A DNA stretch of 64,000 nucleotides from Blautia glucerasea (GTDB taxonomy: Bacteria > Bacillota > Clostridia > Lachnospirales > Lachnospiraceae), in the NCBI RefSeq assembly GCF_020537505.1, contig NZ_JAJBMO010000001.1, forward strand, positions 277,121-341,120, given 5' to 3'. The notes under the pieces are model-generated. The model saw only the letters and a program-made list of their open reading frames with translations, made no database searches and was not told the origin of the DNA. Shown here one piece after another: positions 34,706 through 43,663 of this stretch. How positions within the stretch are numbered: position 1 is the stretch's first letter; the number at the start of each line of letters is the position of its first letter. The translations under genes and the position numbers were made by a program.

Positions 34706-36055
34706 TCAATCTTCCTGCTGATTGGCAGGTTTTTTTGCAAATCGCCGCGGCTTGCTATACAGCCATTCATCATCTTCTGAAAATGATGGATTCTTTGCAA
34801 CAGCAGTGTCTTTCTCAGAAGCAGAGACAGTGTCTTCCACTGACTGTGCTGGCTCTTCAGATTCCGGTAAAGCTTCGTCCTCCGAAATTTCTTCTGGACT
34901 ATTCTCTTCCGAAGCGTTCCCATCCGGGCCTTCATCCTCTGTAGCTTCTTCAGGGACTTCTTCATCCTGATATATTTCAGCAGAAGCGTCTTCCTCCACA
35001 GGGGAAGTATTTTCCCTTTCTTCTTCCGGAGCACTTTCATAAACCGCTGTATTTCCTGAATACGTTTCTGGCACTTCACCGGCTTTTTCATCTGCAAAAG
35101 CCCTCTCCAGCCTGAGCCGGTCCCTGTATTCTTCTGCTTCCGCCTCTCTGGCAGCTCTTTCCTGTGCTTCATAGTCCTGTTCTCTCCTGCGTCTGCGTCT
35201 TGCAGCCCGCTTTTTCGCCATAGTCCCTTCCACTGCAGCAACCAGCGCACAGATCAAAAACAGTGCTGCTGAAATCAGCTGGGAAATTCCAATGGAAGTA
35301 CCTGGAATCAGAAGCTTGTCAGTCCGAAGATACTCAATTACAAACCGTCCCAGCCCATATCCTGCCAGATATCTGAGAAACACCTGTCCCTGAAAACACT
35401 TTTTCCGTTTCCACACCAGCATCAGCAGAAATAAAAGCAGACACCATGCGCTTTCGTAAAAAAATGTGGGATGTACCTGAATATAAGATGTACCTCCTAT
35501 GGTTTCCAGATTTTCCCTCATGGCAGAGGTCACTTCACTGGAACGTACAGCGGATAAGGGAAGCTGCATTGCAAATATACTGTTCGTATACTCTCCGAAG
35601 GATTCCCGGTTAAAGAAATCCCCCCACCTTCCTATTATCTGCGCTACGATGATTCCCATACTGGCAGTATCTGCCATCTGCATAAACGGCTTTCTGCGCA
35701 CACCACAGTAAATGGCTGCGCCCAGCATTCCGCCGAACAGTCCGCCATAAAAGCAAAGGCCGCCATTTCTGATGTTGAAAATCTGCACGATATTGCCTTT
35801 ATAAAGATTCCAGGAGCAGGCCACATAAAGCAATCTGGCTCCAATCACACCGAAAAGCAGGGAAATGATCATCATCTCCAGATATTCATCTTTATTCTCG
35901 CCACACCGCTTCGCTTCCAGAATTACAAATCCCAGTCCCAGAAGCATTCCAAGAGCTATTATAAGGCCAAAGAATGTAATTTCGAATCCAAAAATTTGAA
36001 TGGATTTTCCTACATAATCCAGGTTTATCCCCAGATTTGGAAACTGAATTGACAT
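34706..36055 (-). CDS. lgt: prolipoprotein diacylglyceryl transferase with long acidic C-terminal extension
   Basis: A membrane enzyme that moves diacylglycerol onto the lipobox cysteine of prolipoproteins. Seven membrane segments fill residues about 20-280. The signature is 'GRWGDFFNRESFGEYT', where the usual GRxGNFxN asparagine is Asp; 'HPTFFYES' and 'GYGLGRFVIEYLRTD' are also conserved. A basic patch (KKRAARRRRRRE) follows, then about 150 residues of Glu/Pro/Ser-rich low complexity to the end, which is Lys/Arg-rich again (KPRRFAKKPANQQED). Ordinary Lgt has 260-290 residues, this one 449. The active-site core looks intact. Confidence 0.94.
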   Translation of the reverse strand: MSIQFPNLGINLDYVGKSIQIFGFEITFFGLIIALGMLLGLGFVILEAKRCGENKDEYLEMMIISLLFGVIGARLLYVACSWNLYKGNIVQIFNIRNGGLCFYGGLFGGMLGAAIYCGVRRKPFMQMADTASMGIIVAQIIGRWGDFFNRESFGEYTNSIFAMQLPLSAVRSSEVTSAMRENLETIGGTSYIQVHPTFFYESAWCLLLFLLMLVWKRKKCFQGQVFLRYLAGYGLGRFVIEYLRTDKLLIPGTSIGISQLISAALFLICALVAAVEGTMAKKRAARRRRRREQDYEAQERAAREAEAEEYRDRLRLERAFADEKAGEVPETYSGNTAVYESAPEEERENTSPVEEDASAEIYQDEEVPEEATEDEGPDGNASEENSPEEISEDEALPESEEPAQSVEDTVSASEKDTAVAKNPSFSEDDEWLYSKPRRFAKKPANQQED

Positions 36056-36094
36056 CTATGCTATCCCTCTGTTTCATTCTGAATCGTTACTCTA

Positions 36095-37192
36095 TCACAC
36101 ATTAAACCGGAATAAGATCACATCGCCATCCTGCACTACGTAATCCTTTCCTTCCATTCTTACCAGACCTTTCTCTCTTGCACCAGCGTAGGAGCCGCAG
36201 TCCAGAAGATCCTGATAATTTACCACTTCAGCTTTAATGAAACCACGTTCAAAATCGGAATGGATCTTACCAGCAGCCTGTGGTGCCTTTGTTCCGATCT
36301 TGATGGTCCATGCTCTTGTCTCATCCTCTCCGGAAGTAAGGAAACTCATAAGGCCAAGCAGATGATAGCTTGCCTTTACCAGCTTCTCAAGGCCGGATTC
36401 CTTAAGTCCCAGATCCTCTAGGAACATTTTTCTCTCATCCTCGTCCAGCTCGGAAATCTCTTCCTCAATCTGGGCACAAATTACGAAAATCTCACTATTC
36501 TGCTCAGCAGCGTATTTTCTGACTGCCTGTACATGTGCATTGTCAGCACCGTCATTTGCAAGATCGTCCTCTGCAACATTTGCTGCATAGATAACCGGTT
36601 TCTGGGTGAGCAGATTATAGGTTCCCATCCAGGCTTCCTCATCCTCATTCTCCAGTTCCATGGTGATAGCCATCTTACCATCTTCCAGCCATTTCTTGAC
36701 CTTCTGAAGAAAATCAAGCTCTTTGGCAGCTTCTTTATCCATACGGGCTGTCTTGGTCACCTTGGCAATTCTTCTCTCCAGAATCTCCAGGTCAGAGAAG
36801 ATCAGCTCCAGGTTGATGGTCTCAATATCACGGATCGGGTCAATGCTTCCGTCTACATGAATTACATTGGTATCCTCAAAGCAACGAACTACGTGAACAA
36901 TGGCATCGACCTCACGGATATTTGCAAGGAACTGGTTTCCAAGACCTTCTCCCTTAGAAGCACCTTTTACAAGACCTGCAATATCTACGAACTCTATAAC
37001 AGCCGGTGTCACCTTCTTGGAATGATAAAAATCTCCAAGCAGCGCAAGCCTCTCATCTGGTACCGTAACAACTCCCACGTTAGGATCAATGGTGCAGAAC
37101 GGATAGTTGGCAGATTCTGCGCCAGCCTTTGTCAGAGAGTTAAAAAGTGTACTTTTTCCTACATTTGGTAATCCAACGATTCCTAATTTCAT
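36095..37192 (-). CDS. ychF: redox-regulated ATPase YchF (Obg family)
   Basis: A universally conserved P-loop protein that prefers ATP to GTP and associates with ribosomes. G1 is [10 protein letters not shown]3 is [16 protein letters not shown] and the altered G4 is NVAEDD. A coiled-coil insertion follows, then the C-terminal TGS domain ending '[20 protein letters not shown]'. Length 365 is normal. It has a strong AAGGAG site and stands between thiN and lgt. Confidence 0.97.
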   Translation of the reverse strand: MKLGIVGLPNVGKSTLFNSLTKAGAESANYPFCTIDPNVGVVTVPDERLALLGDFYHSKKVTPAVIEFVDIAGLVKGASKGEGLGNQFLANIREVDAIVHVVRCFEDTNVIHVDGSIDPIRDIETINLELIFSDLEILERRIAKVTKTARMDKEAAKELDFLQKVKKWLEDGKMAITMELENEDEEAWMGTYNLLTQKPVIYAANVAEDDLANDGADNAHVQAVRKYAAEQNSEIFVICAQIEEEISELDEDERKMFLEDLGLKESGLEKLVKASYHLLGLMSFLTSGEDETRAWTIKIGTKAPQAAGKIHSDFERGFIKAEVVNYQDLLDCGSYAGAREKGLVRMEGKDYVVQDGDVILFRFNV

Positions 37193-37312
37193 TTTATCCT
37201 ATTTCTCCTTATTTTTAGGGGCGTCTGACATTTCTTTACGCCATTTTTTGTTATTATAACACAAACAGTGGAATTGTGATATATTTCCAGCCCCTTATTT
37301 TGCAATATAATG

Positions 37313-37329
37313 TTTTTTCAAACAGGCTC
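37313..37329 (-). repeat. fragment related to the MITE-like repeat end
   Basis: On the minus strand GAGCCTGTTTGAAAAAA, similar to the GAGCGTGTYTGAAAA ends at 16706 and 16834. It lies in the gap between thiN and ychF. Confidence 0.35.
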
Positions 37330-37363
37330 TAGTATGGTATCCATCTTGTACATCGAATATTAA

Positions 37364-38041
37364 CTATTTCAGATCTCTGGACATGATCATGAGAAGGCAG
37401 CCCTTTTCATAAAGCACCTGCGCCTGTTTCTCCTGGATCTCGTTGCTGACAGTGAATCCGCAGTTGTCCGGAGTAAGACAGTAATGATCCAGTGGATATT
37501 TGAATCCCTTCAGGGTAAGTCCTTCTACTGTTTCTCCAGCTGCAAAAAAGGAAACATATTTTCCGAATTGTGTGTCTTTTCGAATAATATGTCCATTTTC
37601 CACAAAGCAGATATAATTCTGCGCATCTGCCAGGATCACATGAACACCTTTTTTTCTGCCATACTGCAGAAGTCCCATGTTTCCAATAAAATGATCCAGT
37701 CTTCCACCTGTTGCACCAAGGATCAGGATGTTCTTTGCTCCTTTTTCAATTGCAAGATCTAAGGTAGACTGGGTATCCGTATCATCCTTTTCCGGATTCA
37801 ATTTTACGATTTCTGTACCAGAAAGACTCTCCAAATAGGCTTTTCCTTCCTTGGACAAGCTGTCGAAATCCCCATCTGCAATGTCTGGGGTAAGCCCTGT
37901 TTCCCGAAAGAAATCCAGACCTCTGTCAGCCGCCAGCAAAAGCAGTTTCTCTCCTTTTTTCTCTTTTTCTATTTTTTTTATAAAATCGAGGGCAAAATCT
38001 TTCTGGATCATGCCCCCGCTTACAATTACTGTATCTATCAT
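37364..38041 (-). CDS. thiN: thiamine pyrophosphokinase
   Basis: A cytoplasmic enzyme converting thiamine to thiamine pyrophosphate with ATP. Family marks are 'LLAADRGLDFFRETG', 'DIADGDFDSLSKEGK', the 'LNPEKDDTDTQSTLDLAIEK' segment and 'LGATGGRLDHFIGNMGLL'. Length is normal. The start is ambiguous: GTG at 38053 overlaps the rpe stop, while ATG at 38041 gives MIDTVIVSGG, the usual family opening, and is used here. It is the last gene of the prkC-rsgA-rpe-thiN run, an order shared with other Firmicutes. Confidence 0.93.
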   Translation of the reverse strand: MIDTVIVSGGMIQKDFALDFIKKIEKEKKGEKLLLLAADRGLDFFRETGLTPDIADGDFDSLSKEGKAYLESLSGTEIVKLNPEKDDTDTQSTLDLAIEKGAKNILILGATGGRLDHFIGNMGLLQYGRKKGVHVILADAQNYICFVENGHIIRKDTQFGKYVSFFAAGETVEGLTLKGFKYPLDHYCLTPDNCGFTVSNEIQEKQAQVLYEKGCLLMIMSRDLK

Positions 38042-38049
38042 GCTATCTC

Positions 38050-38721
38050 TCACTCGATCCTGTCGCCGATTTCTTCGATCTCTTTCTGAATGTGACGTAC
38101 ATTTTCTGCAATATCTCCGCCAAACACCCAGGATCCGGCAACAAAAATATTGGCTCCAGCCTTCATAACCGTTTCCAGGGTATCTCCGTTGATTCCACCG
38201 TCAACCTCAATATCCACACTCAGATTCTCTTTGTCGATCAGTTCCTTCAGCTCCTGAATCTTCTCTGTACACTCATCCATATATTTCTGTCCGCCAAAGC
38301 CAGGCTGTACAGTCATTACAAGAACCATATCCACATCCTCAAGCATGTGGCTGATATCATTTACCGGAGTAGCAGGTTTAATGGAAACTCCAACCTTCAC
38401 GCCTGCATCCTTGATACGCTCTATGGTCCGCTCCAGATCTTCGCAGGCCTCTGCGTGAACGGTAATAGAATCTGCACCACAGTTTACAAAATCCTGAATG
38501 TACCTTTCCGGCTCTGTCACCATAAGATGAACATCAAAAAACATCTTAGACTCTTTACGGATGGATTTGATTACCGGCATTCCAAATGAAATGCTTGGCA
38601 CAAAATCACCATCCATAACATCAATGTGGAGCCACTTGACTCCTTCGTTTTCAAGAATTTTGATCTGTTCGCCCAGGCGGTTAAAATCCGCTGATAAAAT
38701 GGAAGGGCATAGCTGATACAT
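38050..38721 (-). CDS. rpe: ribulose-phosphate 3-epimerase
   Basis: A TIM-barrel enzyme interconverting ribulose 5-phosphate and xylulose 5-phosphate. Conserved marks are 'LCPSILSADFNRLGEQI', 'HIDVMDGDFVPSISFG', 'FFDVHLMVTEPERYI', 'TVQPGFGGQKYM' and 'IEVDGGINGDTL'. Metal-binding His and Asp residues are present. Length 223 is normal. The ribosome site lies inside the end of rsgA. Confidence 0.97.
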   Translation of the reverse strand: MYQLCPSILSADFNRLGEQIKILENEGVKWLHIDVMDGDFVPSISFGMPVIKSIRKESKMFFDVHLMVTEPERYIQDFVNCGADSITVHAEACEDLERTIERIKDAGVKVGVSIKPATPVNDISHMLEDVDMVLVMTVQPGFGGQKYMDECTEKIQELKELIDKENLSVDIEVDGGINGDTLETVMKAGANIFVAGSWVFGGDIAENVRHIQKEIEEIGDRIE

Positions 38722-38725
38722 AGTT

Positions 38726-39604
38726 TTAGTATCTCCTTTTCTCTTTTAATTCCTCATATAATGCCAGATAGTCATCGTACCGCAGCTGGCTGATTTTTCC
38801 CTCTGCCAGTGCTTCCTTTACTGCACAATCCGGTTCATGGATGTGCATACATCCCTGAAAGCGGCACTGCGGCTCATATTTCACAAATTCCGGGAAATAA
38901 TCCCGAAGTTCTCCCTCTTCCATATCTGTTAGATATAAAGAAGAAAATCCCGGAGTGTCCACCAGAAAAGTATCCTTTTCTACTGGAATCACCTGGGAAT
39001 GTCTGGTAGTGTGCTTGCCTCGCTTCAGCTTTTTGCTGATCTCACCGGTCTCCATCTGTACCTCACCCTGCATACAGTTGGTGATGGAAGATTTTCCTAC
39101 CCCGGAAGGTCCGGCAACTACTGTTGTCTTTCCCTTCAGGACCTGACGGATCTGATCAATCCCTTCTCCCTCATAGGTACTGGAAAGGATCACCTGATAT
39201 CCACATCCTGTATAGGTTTCATACAACAGTTCCAGTTCTTCCTTCTCTCCCAGATCCTTCTTGTTAAAACAGATAACAGCAGGAATTCCCTGCTGCTCCA
39301 TCATGATCAGAAACCGATCCAGAAGAAGGAAATTAGGTTTGGGATTCTCCATCGCAAAAATCACAAATGCCTGGTCTACATTAGCCACAGCAGGACGGAT
39401 CAGAGAATTCCGGCGGGGAAGGATGGCAGTCACACTGCCCTCCTTCTTCTCCTCGTCCAGAACTGTAATCTCCACATTATCTCCTACCAGCGGCTTGAAA
39501 TTGTCCTTTCGGAAAATCCCCTTGGCTTTGCATTCGTAAACATTGCCGTCTTCTGCATAGATATAATAAAAACCTGCAATTCCTTTAACGATCTTTCCCT
39601 GCAT
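38726..39604 (-). CDS. rsgA: small ribosomal subunit biogenesis GTPase RsgA
   Basis: A naturally circularly permuted GTPase that checks 30S maturation. The N-terminal OB fold (1-70) is followed by the G4 motif FNKKDL, then G1 GPSGVGKSS and G3 DTPGFSSL, the permuted order of the family. The C-terminal zinc motif is C-x4-C-x-H-x4-C ('CRFQGCMHIHEPDC'). Length 292 is normal. It begins three bases after the prkC stop. Confidence 0.97.
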   Translation of the reverse strand: MQGKIVKGIAGFYYIYAEDGNVYECKAKGIFRKDNFKPLVGDNVEITVLDEEKKEGSVTAILPRRNSLIRPAVANVDQAFVIFAMENPKPNFLLLDRFLIMMEQQGIPAVICFNKKDLGEKEELELLYETYTGCGYQVILSSTYEGEGIDQIRQVLKGKTTVVAGPSGVGKSSITNCMQGEVQMETGEISKKLKRGKHTTRHSQVIPVEKDTFLVDTPGFSSLYLTDMEEGELRDYFPEFVKYEPQCRFQGCMHIHEPDCAVKEALAEGKISQLRYDDYLALYEELKEKRRY

Positions 39605-39607
39605 GGA

Positions 39608-41845
39608 TTACTCTGCCTTCTCAAAAGTAAGAGGATAATGCCCAAGCTCCTGGTAGCTTCCGTCAGACTGCTGTTCAGACAGATATAAGGTTCCCTCAGC
39701 CACTCCAGGTGCACCTGTGATATCCAGCTGATATGGGAATGTAAGCTGCTGTCCGTCTACAACAGTGTTTGCAGTTGGAACTCCATCCACCTCCTGAACC
39801 AGTTCCAGCCTGATCAGACCGCCATTATATCCGGTCGGTGTGTTCAGTCTCTGTGTACATTTCCATACTTCGCCGTTTGCTACTGCCTGGGAAGTATCTG
39901 TGGAAGAGCTCTGTGTATCTGATGTGGATGGATCCTGGCTGCCGCTGCTTACGGTAATGGTAACAGCATCCTGATCCGGATCTGCATATACAGGATCATC
40001 ATCTGTAAATCCGATCGGATCCTGAGAAATAACAGTTCCTTCTGCAACCTCTGTACTCATCTGCTGCTCTACATTGATATTAATGAATTTGCCAAGCTTT
40101 GCAATTGCCTCATTTTTCTCCAGGCCAGTTACATCCGGAACCTGGACGCTGTCGCCATAGTTAATACCACGGCTGATGGTAAGCGTAACGGTATCTCCTG
40201 CCTTTACAGTGCTTCCTGCTGCTGGCTCAGTATCCAGAACACATCCAATATCCACAGAAGAACTGCTGTCTTCATCTGGATAGATCTTATTAATCTGAAC
40301 GGTTACGCCCTGGCTTTCCAGAGTTTCCTGTGCTGTGGCACCATTTTGTCCAAACAGATCTGGCATTGTGATCTGCTCAGAGCCTTTACTTACATAATAG
40401 TTGATTGTAGAATTTTTAGCGATCTGTGTTCCCTCTACAGGATCCTGGGCAGAAATATTACCTTTTTCCTGTGTAGAAGCCTCTTCACCTTTATAGCTCA
40501 TTCCAATATTTAAGGATGCACAAAGCTCCTGGGCCTCTGCCTCAGTTTTGCCAATCAGATCTGGTGCAGCGACCATTCCGTCATCCTCACTGCTCTGTGT
40601 GGTATCTGCTGCCGGCTGCTCCTGCTGACTGCTGGTATCGTTCTTACTTTCTCCACCGATCAGGCCTGCTGCTTTTCCAACTACAAGGATTACTGCAATA
40701 AGAACTGCAGCGCCCACGATCAGTGCAATAATGCTTCCAGCTACGCTGACGCCCCTTTTCTGTTTCTTAATGCGTCTCTCTCTGTCCTCACGCTCTCTGT
40801 CCCGTTCCCGTTCTCTGCTCTTGCGGGAGCGTTCTGGCTTCTCATCCTCGTCATAGCCATAATCATCGTCATCATAATTGGTCTCGTTCAACTCTTTTTC
40901 AAGAGCCTCGATATCTGGTTTGACGGTCTGCTTAGGAGTATGCTTAATCTCTCCAAGCTCTTCATCTGAGATCACAACTGTCTTTGCCTCTGTATCTACT
41001 GAGGTCAGCTTTACGAAATCGCCCTGTGGATCGATCAGAGAATGCTTCAGATCTGCGATCACATCTTCCATCTTATTGTATCTGCGGTCCACACTCTTCT
41101 GGGTACATTTCATAATGATCTGTTCCAGGCTATATGGAAGATCTGGTGAATATACGCTTGGCGGTACCATTTCCTCCTGAAGATGCTTAATTGCAATGGC
41201 AACTGTAGTATCTCCGTCAAAAGGTACACGTCCCGTTACCATCTCATACAGGGTGATACCAAGAGAATAAATATCGCTCTTCTCGTCGCTGTATCCGCCT
41301 CTTACCTGCTCCGGTGAGCTGTAATGTACAGAGCCCATAACATTGGAACTGATAGTATTGGAAGATGCAGCTCTGGCAATTCCGAAGTCTGTTACCTTCA
41401 CCTTTCCGTCTGTAGAAATAATAATGTTCTGCGGCTTTACATCACGGTGTACAATTCCGTGGCTATGTGCAGCCTCCAGTCCCATAGATACCTGAATGGC
41501 AATACTGGTAGCTTCTTTTACAGAAAGCTTGCCCTTCTTGGAAATATATTCCTTTAGGGTAATTCCCTCGATCAGCTCCATTACAATATAATAGACACCC
41601 TCATCATCTCCTACGTCAAATACATTTACAATATTAGGATGAGTAAGACCTGCTGCTGCCTGGGCTTCACTTCTGAATTTCTTTACAAAAGTAGCATCCT
41701 CTCTGAATTCCGGCTTCAGAACCTTAACCGCAACAAAACGATTCAGTTTATGGTCCATTGCCTTGTATACGTCCGCCATTCCGCCAGTACCGATTTTACT
41801 TACAATTTCATAGCGTTCTGCTATAATCATACCTGTCTTTAACAT
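39608..41845 (-). CDS. prkC: PASTA-domain Ser/Thr protein kinase PrkC/StkP
   Basis: A membrane-spanning Hanks-type kinase that senses cell-wall fragments or lipid II and phosphorylates division, wall and translation proteins. The kinase domain (about 10-270) has IGTGGMADVY, VAVKVLK, 'HGIVHRDVKPQNI', DFGIARA and the activation loop with 'SVHYSSPEQVRGG'. An Arg/Glu-rich juxtamembrane region and one membrane segment (about 375-395) precede three PASTA domains (starting near APDLIG, MPDLFG and VPDVTG). A C-terminal beta-like region of about 110 residues follows a Ser/Thr/Gln linker. It overlaps stp by seven bases. Confidence 0.97.
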   Translation of the reverse strand: MLKTGMIIAERYEIVSKIGTGGMADVYKAMDHKLNRFVAVKVLKPEFREDATFVKKFRSEAQAAAGLTHPNIVNVFDVGDDEGVYYIVMELIEGITLKEYISKKGKLSVKEATSIAIQVSMGLEAAHSHGIVHRDVKPQNIIISTDGKVKVTDFGIARAASSNTISSNVMGSVHYSSPEQVRGGYSDEKSDIYSLGITLYEMVTGRVPFDGDTTVAIAIKHLQEEMVPPSVYSPDLPYSLEQIIMKCTQKSVDRRYNKMEDVIADLKHSLIDPQGDFVKLTSVDTEAKTVVISDEELGEIKHTPKQTVKPDIEALEKELNETNYDDDDYGYDEDEKPERSRKSRERERDREREDRERRIKKQKRGVSVAGSIIALIVGAAVLIAVILVVGKAAGLIGGESKNDTSSQQEQPAADTTQSSEDDGMVAAPDLIGKTEAEAQELCASLNIGMSYKGEEASTQEKGNISAQDPVEGTQIAKNSTINYYVSKGSEQITMPDLFGQNGATAQETLESQGVTVQINKIYPDEDSSSSVDIGCVLDTEPAAGSTVKAGDTVTLTISRGINYGDSVQVPDVTGLEKNEAIAKLGKFININVEQQMSTEVAEGTVISQDPIGFTDDDPVYADPDQDAVTITVSSGSQDPSTSDTQSSSTDTSQAVANGEVWKCTQRLNTPTGYNGGLIRLELVQEVDGVPTANTVVDGQQLTFPYQLDITGAPGVAEGTLYLSEQQSDGSYQELGHYPLTFEKAE

Positions 41846-42585
41846 GTTTCCACCTCATTCGTGAATGGTTCTATCAATATGATTGCAATGTTATCCTTGC
41901 CGCCGTTGTTGTTGGCTTCCTGTATAAGAGTATCGCCCTTCCAGGTAATATCCTCATCAGAATTCAATATGATTTCTTCCATTTTTTTGTCTTCCACCAT
42001 ATTACTGAGACCATCGGAACACATCAGGATCGTGCTTCCTGGTTCCAGACGCATATCAAAAAAATCCACATCTATGGTTTTCTCTGCTCCCAGAGCTCTG
42101 GTGATAATATTCTTATCCGGATGATTTCTTGCCTCCTCAGCAGTGATCTCGCCCAGTCTTACCATTTCCTGAACCAGTGAATGGTCTCTGGTAACCTGCC
42201 GGAGCTGTTTGTCAACCACATACAGTCTGCTGTCTCCCACATTGGCAACATAGGCATACTGGCCCACGATGGTGGCTACTACCATGGTAGTTCCCATTCC
42301 ACGAAGCTTTTCGTCTTTCTGTGCCTGTTCTATAATCTCTGTGTTCGCAGTCTCAATGGCATGACGGATTACCTTTACAGGATTATAATCCGTATCCTCC
42401 CTGATTTCATCTACTAGTATCCTGACAGCGTGAGAGGAAGCATAATCACCTGCATTGTGCCCTCCCATTCCATCAGCGACTGCAAAAAGATTGGGGAGAT
42501 TTCCAACCGAGTCACTGGAAGCGAACACATAATCCTGGTTCATCTTCCGCTTCATTCCTATATTCGTAGCTGAATATACCCTCAT
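41839..42585 (-). CDS. stp: PP2C-type Ser/Thr phosphatase (Stp/PrpC)
   Basis: A manganese-dependent PPM phosphatase that reverses PrkC phosphorylation. Metal-site motifs are 'DGMGGHNAGDYAS', 'VGDSRLYVV', 'MCSDGLSNMV' and 'NGGKDNIAIILI'. It opens with the family 'SATNIGMKRKMNQDYVFAS'. Length 248 is normal. Its stop overlaps the start of prkC, the typical coupled pair. Confidence 0.97.
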   Translation of the reverse strand: MRVYSATNIGMKRKMNQDYVFASSDSVGNLPNLFAVADGMGGHNAGDYASSHAVRILVDEIREDTDYNPVKVIRHAIETANTEIIEQAQKDEKLRGMGTTMVVATIVGQYAYVANVGDSRLYVVDKQLRQVTRDHSLVQEMVRLGEITAEEARNHPDKNIITRALGAEKTIDVDFFDMRLEPGSTILMCSDGLSNMVEDKKMEEIILNSDEDITWKGDTLIQEANNNGGKDNIAIILIEPFTNEVETC

Positions 42586-42612
42586 GTCACTTCTCGCTTT
42601 CTGTCCTTTTCG

Positions 42613-43653
42613 TTACTGCGGATCGTAACTTTTTTCCATATAGCTTTTTCGTAATTGTCCACAGGCACCGTCTATATCACTGCCCATTTCCCTTCTAATA
42701 GTAACATTAATTCCGCATTTTTCAAGTTTTATTTTAAAATTCTCCACAGCCAGGTGCGTAGAACGCCGGTAAGAACGCTCCTTAATAGGGTTTACCGGGA
42801 TCAGATTTACATGACAGTTAATGTCATGGATTCTGCTGCTAAGCTCCCTTGCGTCCTCATCACTGTCATTAACACCAGCCACAAGACTGTATTCAAAAGT
42901 AATTCTCCTGCCGGTTTCCTGAAAATAATTCCGACAGGCGTCCAGGACCTCATTCATGCTGTAGCGCTGTGCAACAGGCATAAGTTCCCGTCTCTTTTCA
43001 TCATTTGGAGCATGCAGGGATAAGGCAAGAGTGATCTGCAGCTTTTCCTTTGCAAGCTCATAAATTTTCGGAACAATTCCGCAAGTGGATACGGTGATAT
43101 TCCTCTGGCTGATGTTAAGACCGCCTTCATCAGAAAGCAGATGCACAAACCGTACAATATTATCGTAATTATCCATAGGCTCACCAGTTCCCATCACTAC
43201 CACATTGGATACCCGCTCCCCGGTAATGCTTTGGATGCGGTAAATCTGATCCAGCATTTCGGAAGGAAGAAGGTTTCTGGTCCATCCGCCGATGGTGGAA
43301 GCACAGAAACGACAGCCCATTTTACAGCCAACCTGGGAAGAAATACACACAGAGTTTCCATGCTTATAGCGCATGAGAACACTCTCGATCACATTTCCAT
43401 CAGAAAGCCGGAACAGATATTTTCTTGTGCCGTCAATAGCCGAAATCTGCTCGTCTACCATTTCCAGGGCTACAATGGGATAAGCTTTTAATTTTTCCTT
43501 TAATTTGCCTGGTATATTTCCCATCTCCTCATAGGAGGTTACCAGATGTTCATGAAGCCAGCTGTAAATCTGCTTTGCCCGAAAAGGCTTCTCTCCCAGT
43601 TCGGTCATGAGATTTTTCAGTTCTTCTTTGTTCATAGACTTAATGTCTGTCAT
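42613..43653 (-). CDS. rlmN: 23S rRNA/tRNA (adenine-C2)-methyltransferase RlmN
   Basis: A radical SAM enzyme that makes 2-methyladenosine in 23S rRNA (A2503) and in some tRNAs. The cluster motif is C-x3-C-x2-C in 'VGCKMGCRFCAST'. Other marks are 'GEPMDNYDN', 'TVSTCGIVPKI', 'LSLHAPND' and 'VNLIPVNPI'; the C-terminal cysteine in GACGQL is the methyl-carrying residue. The frame can be extended to 43737 inside rsmB, but MTDIKSMNKEEL at 43653 is the family start and lies ten bases after the rsmB stop. Confidence 0.96.
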   Translation of the reverse strand: MTDIKSMNKEELKNLMTELGEKPFRAKQIYSWLHEHLVTSYEEMGNIPGKLKEKLKAYPIVALEMVDEQISAIDGTRKYLFRLSDGNVIESVLMRYKHGNSVCISSQVGCKMGCRFCASTIGGWTRNLLPSEMLDQIYRIQSITGERVSNVVVMGTGEPMDNYDNIVRFVHLLSDEGGLNISQRNITVSTCGIVPKIYELAKEKLQITLALSLHAPNDEKRRELMPVAQRYSMNEVLDACRNYFQETGRRITFEYSLVAGVNDSDEDARELSSRIHDINCHVNLIPVNPIKERSYRRSTHLAVENFKIKLEKCGINVTIRREMGSDIDGACGQLRKSYMEKSYDPQ

Positions 43654-43663
43654 ATTTTTATTC

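Noticed and set aside
34672..35250. 192-codon minus-strand frame with many Lys/Arg/Leu residues
   Set aside because: It overlaps the tail of lgt in another frame, has no ribosome site and its composition is the frame-shifted shadow of Glu/Ser-rich codons.
38726..39604. RsgA motif order G4-G1-G3 as a novel permutation
   Set aside because: This circularly permuted GTPase order is the known, defining feature of RsgA/YjeQ.
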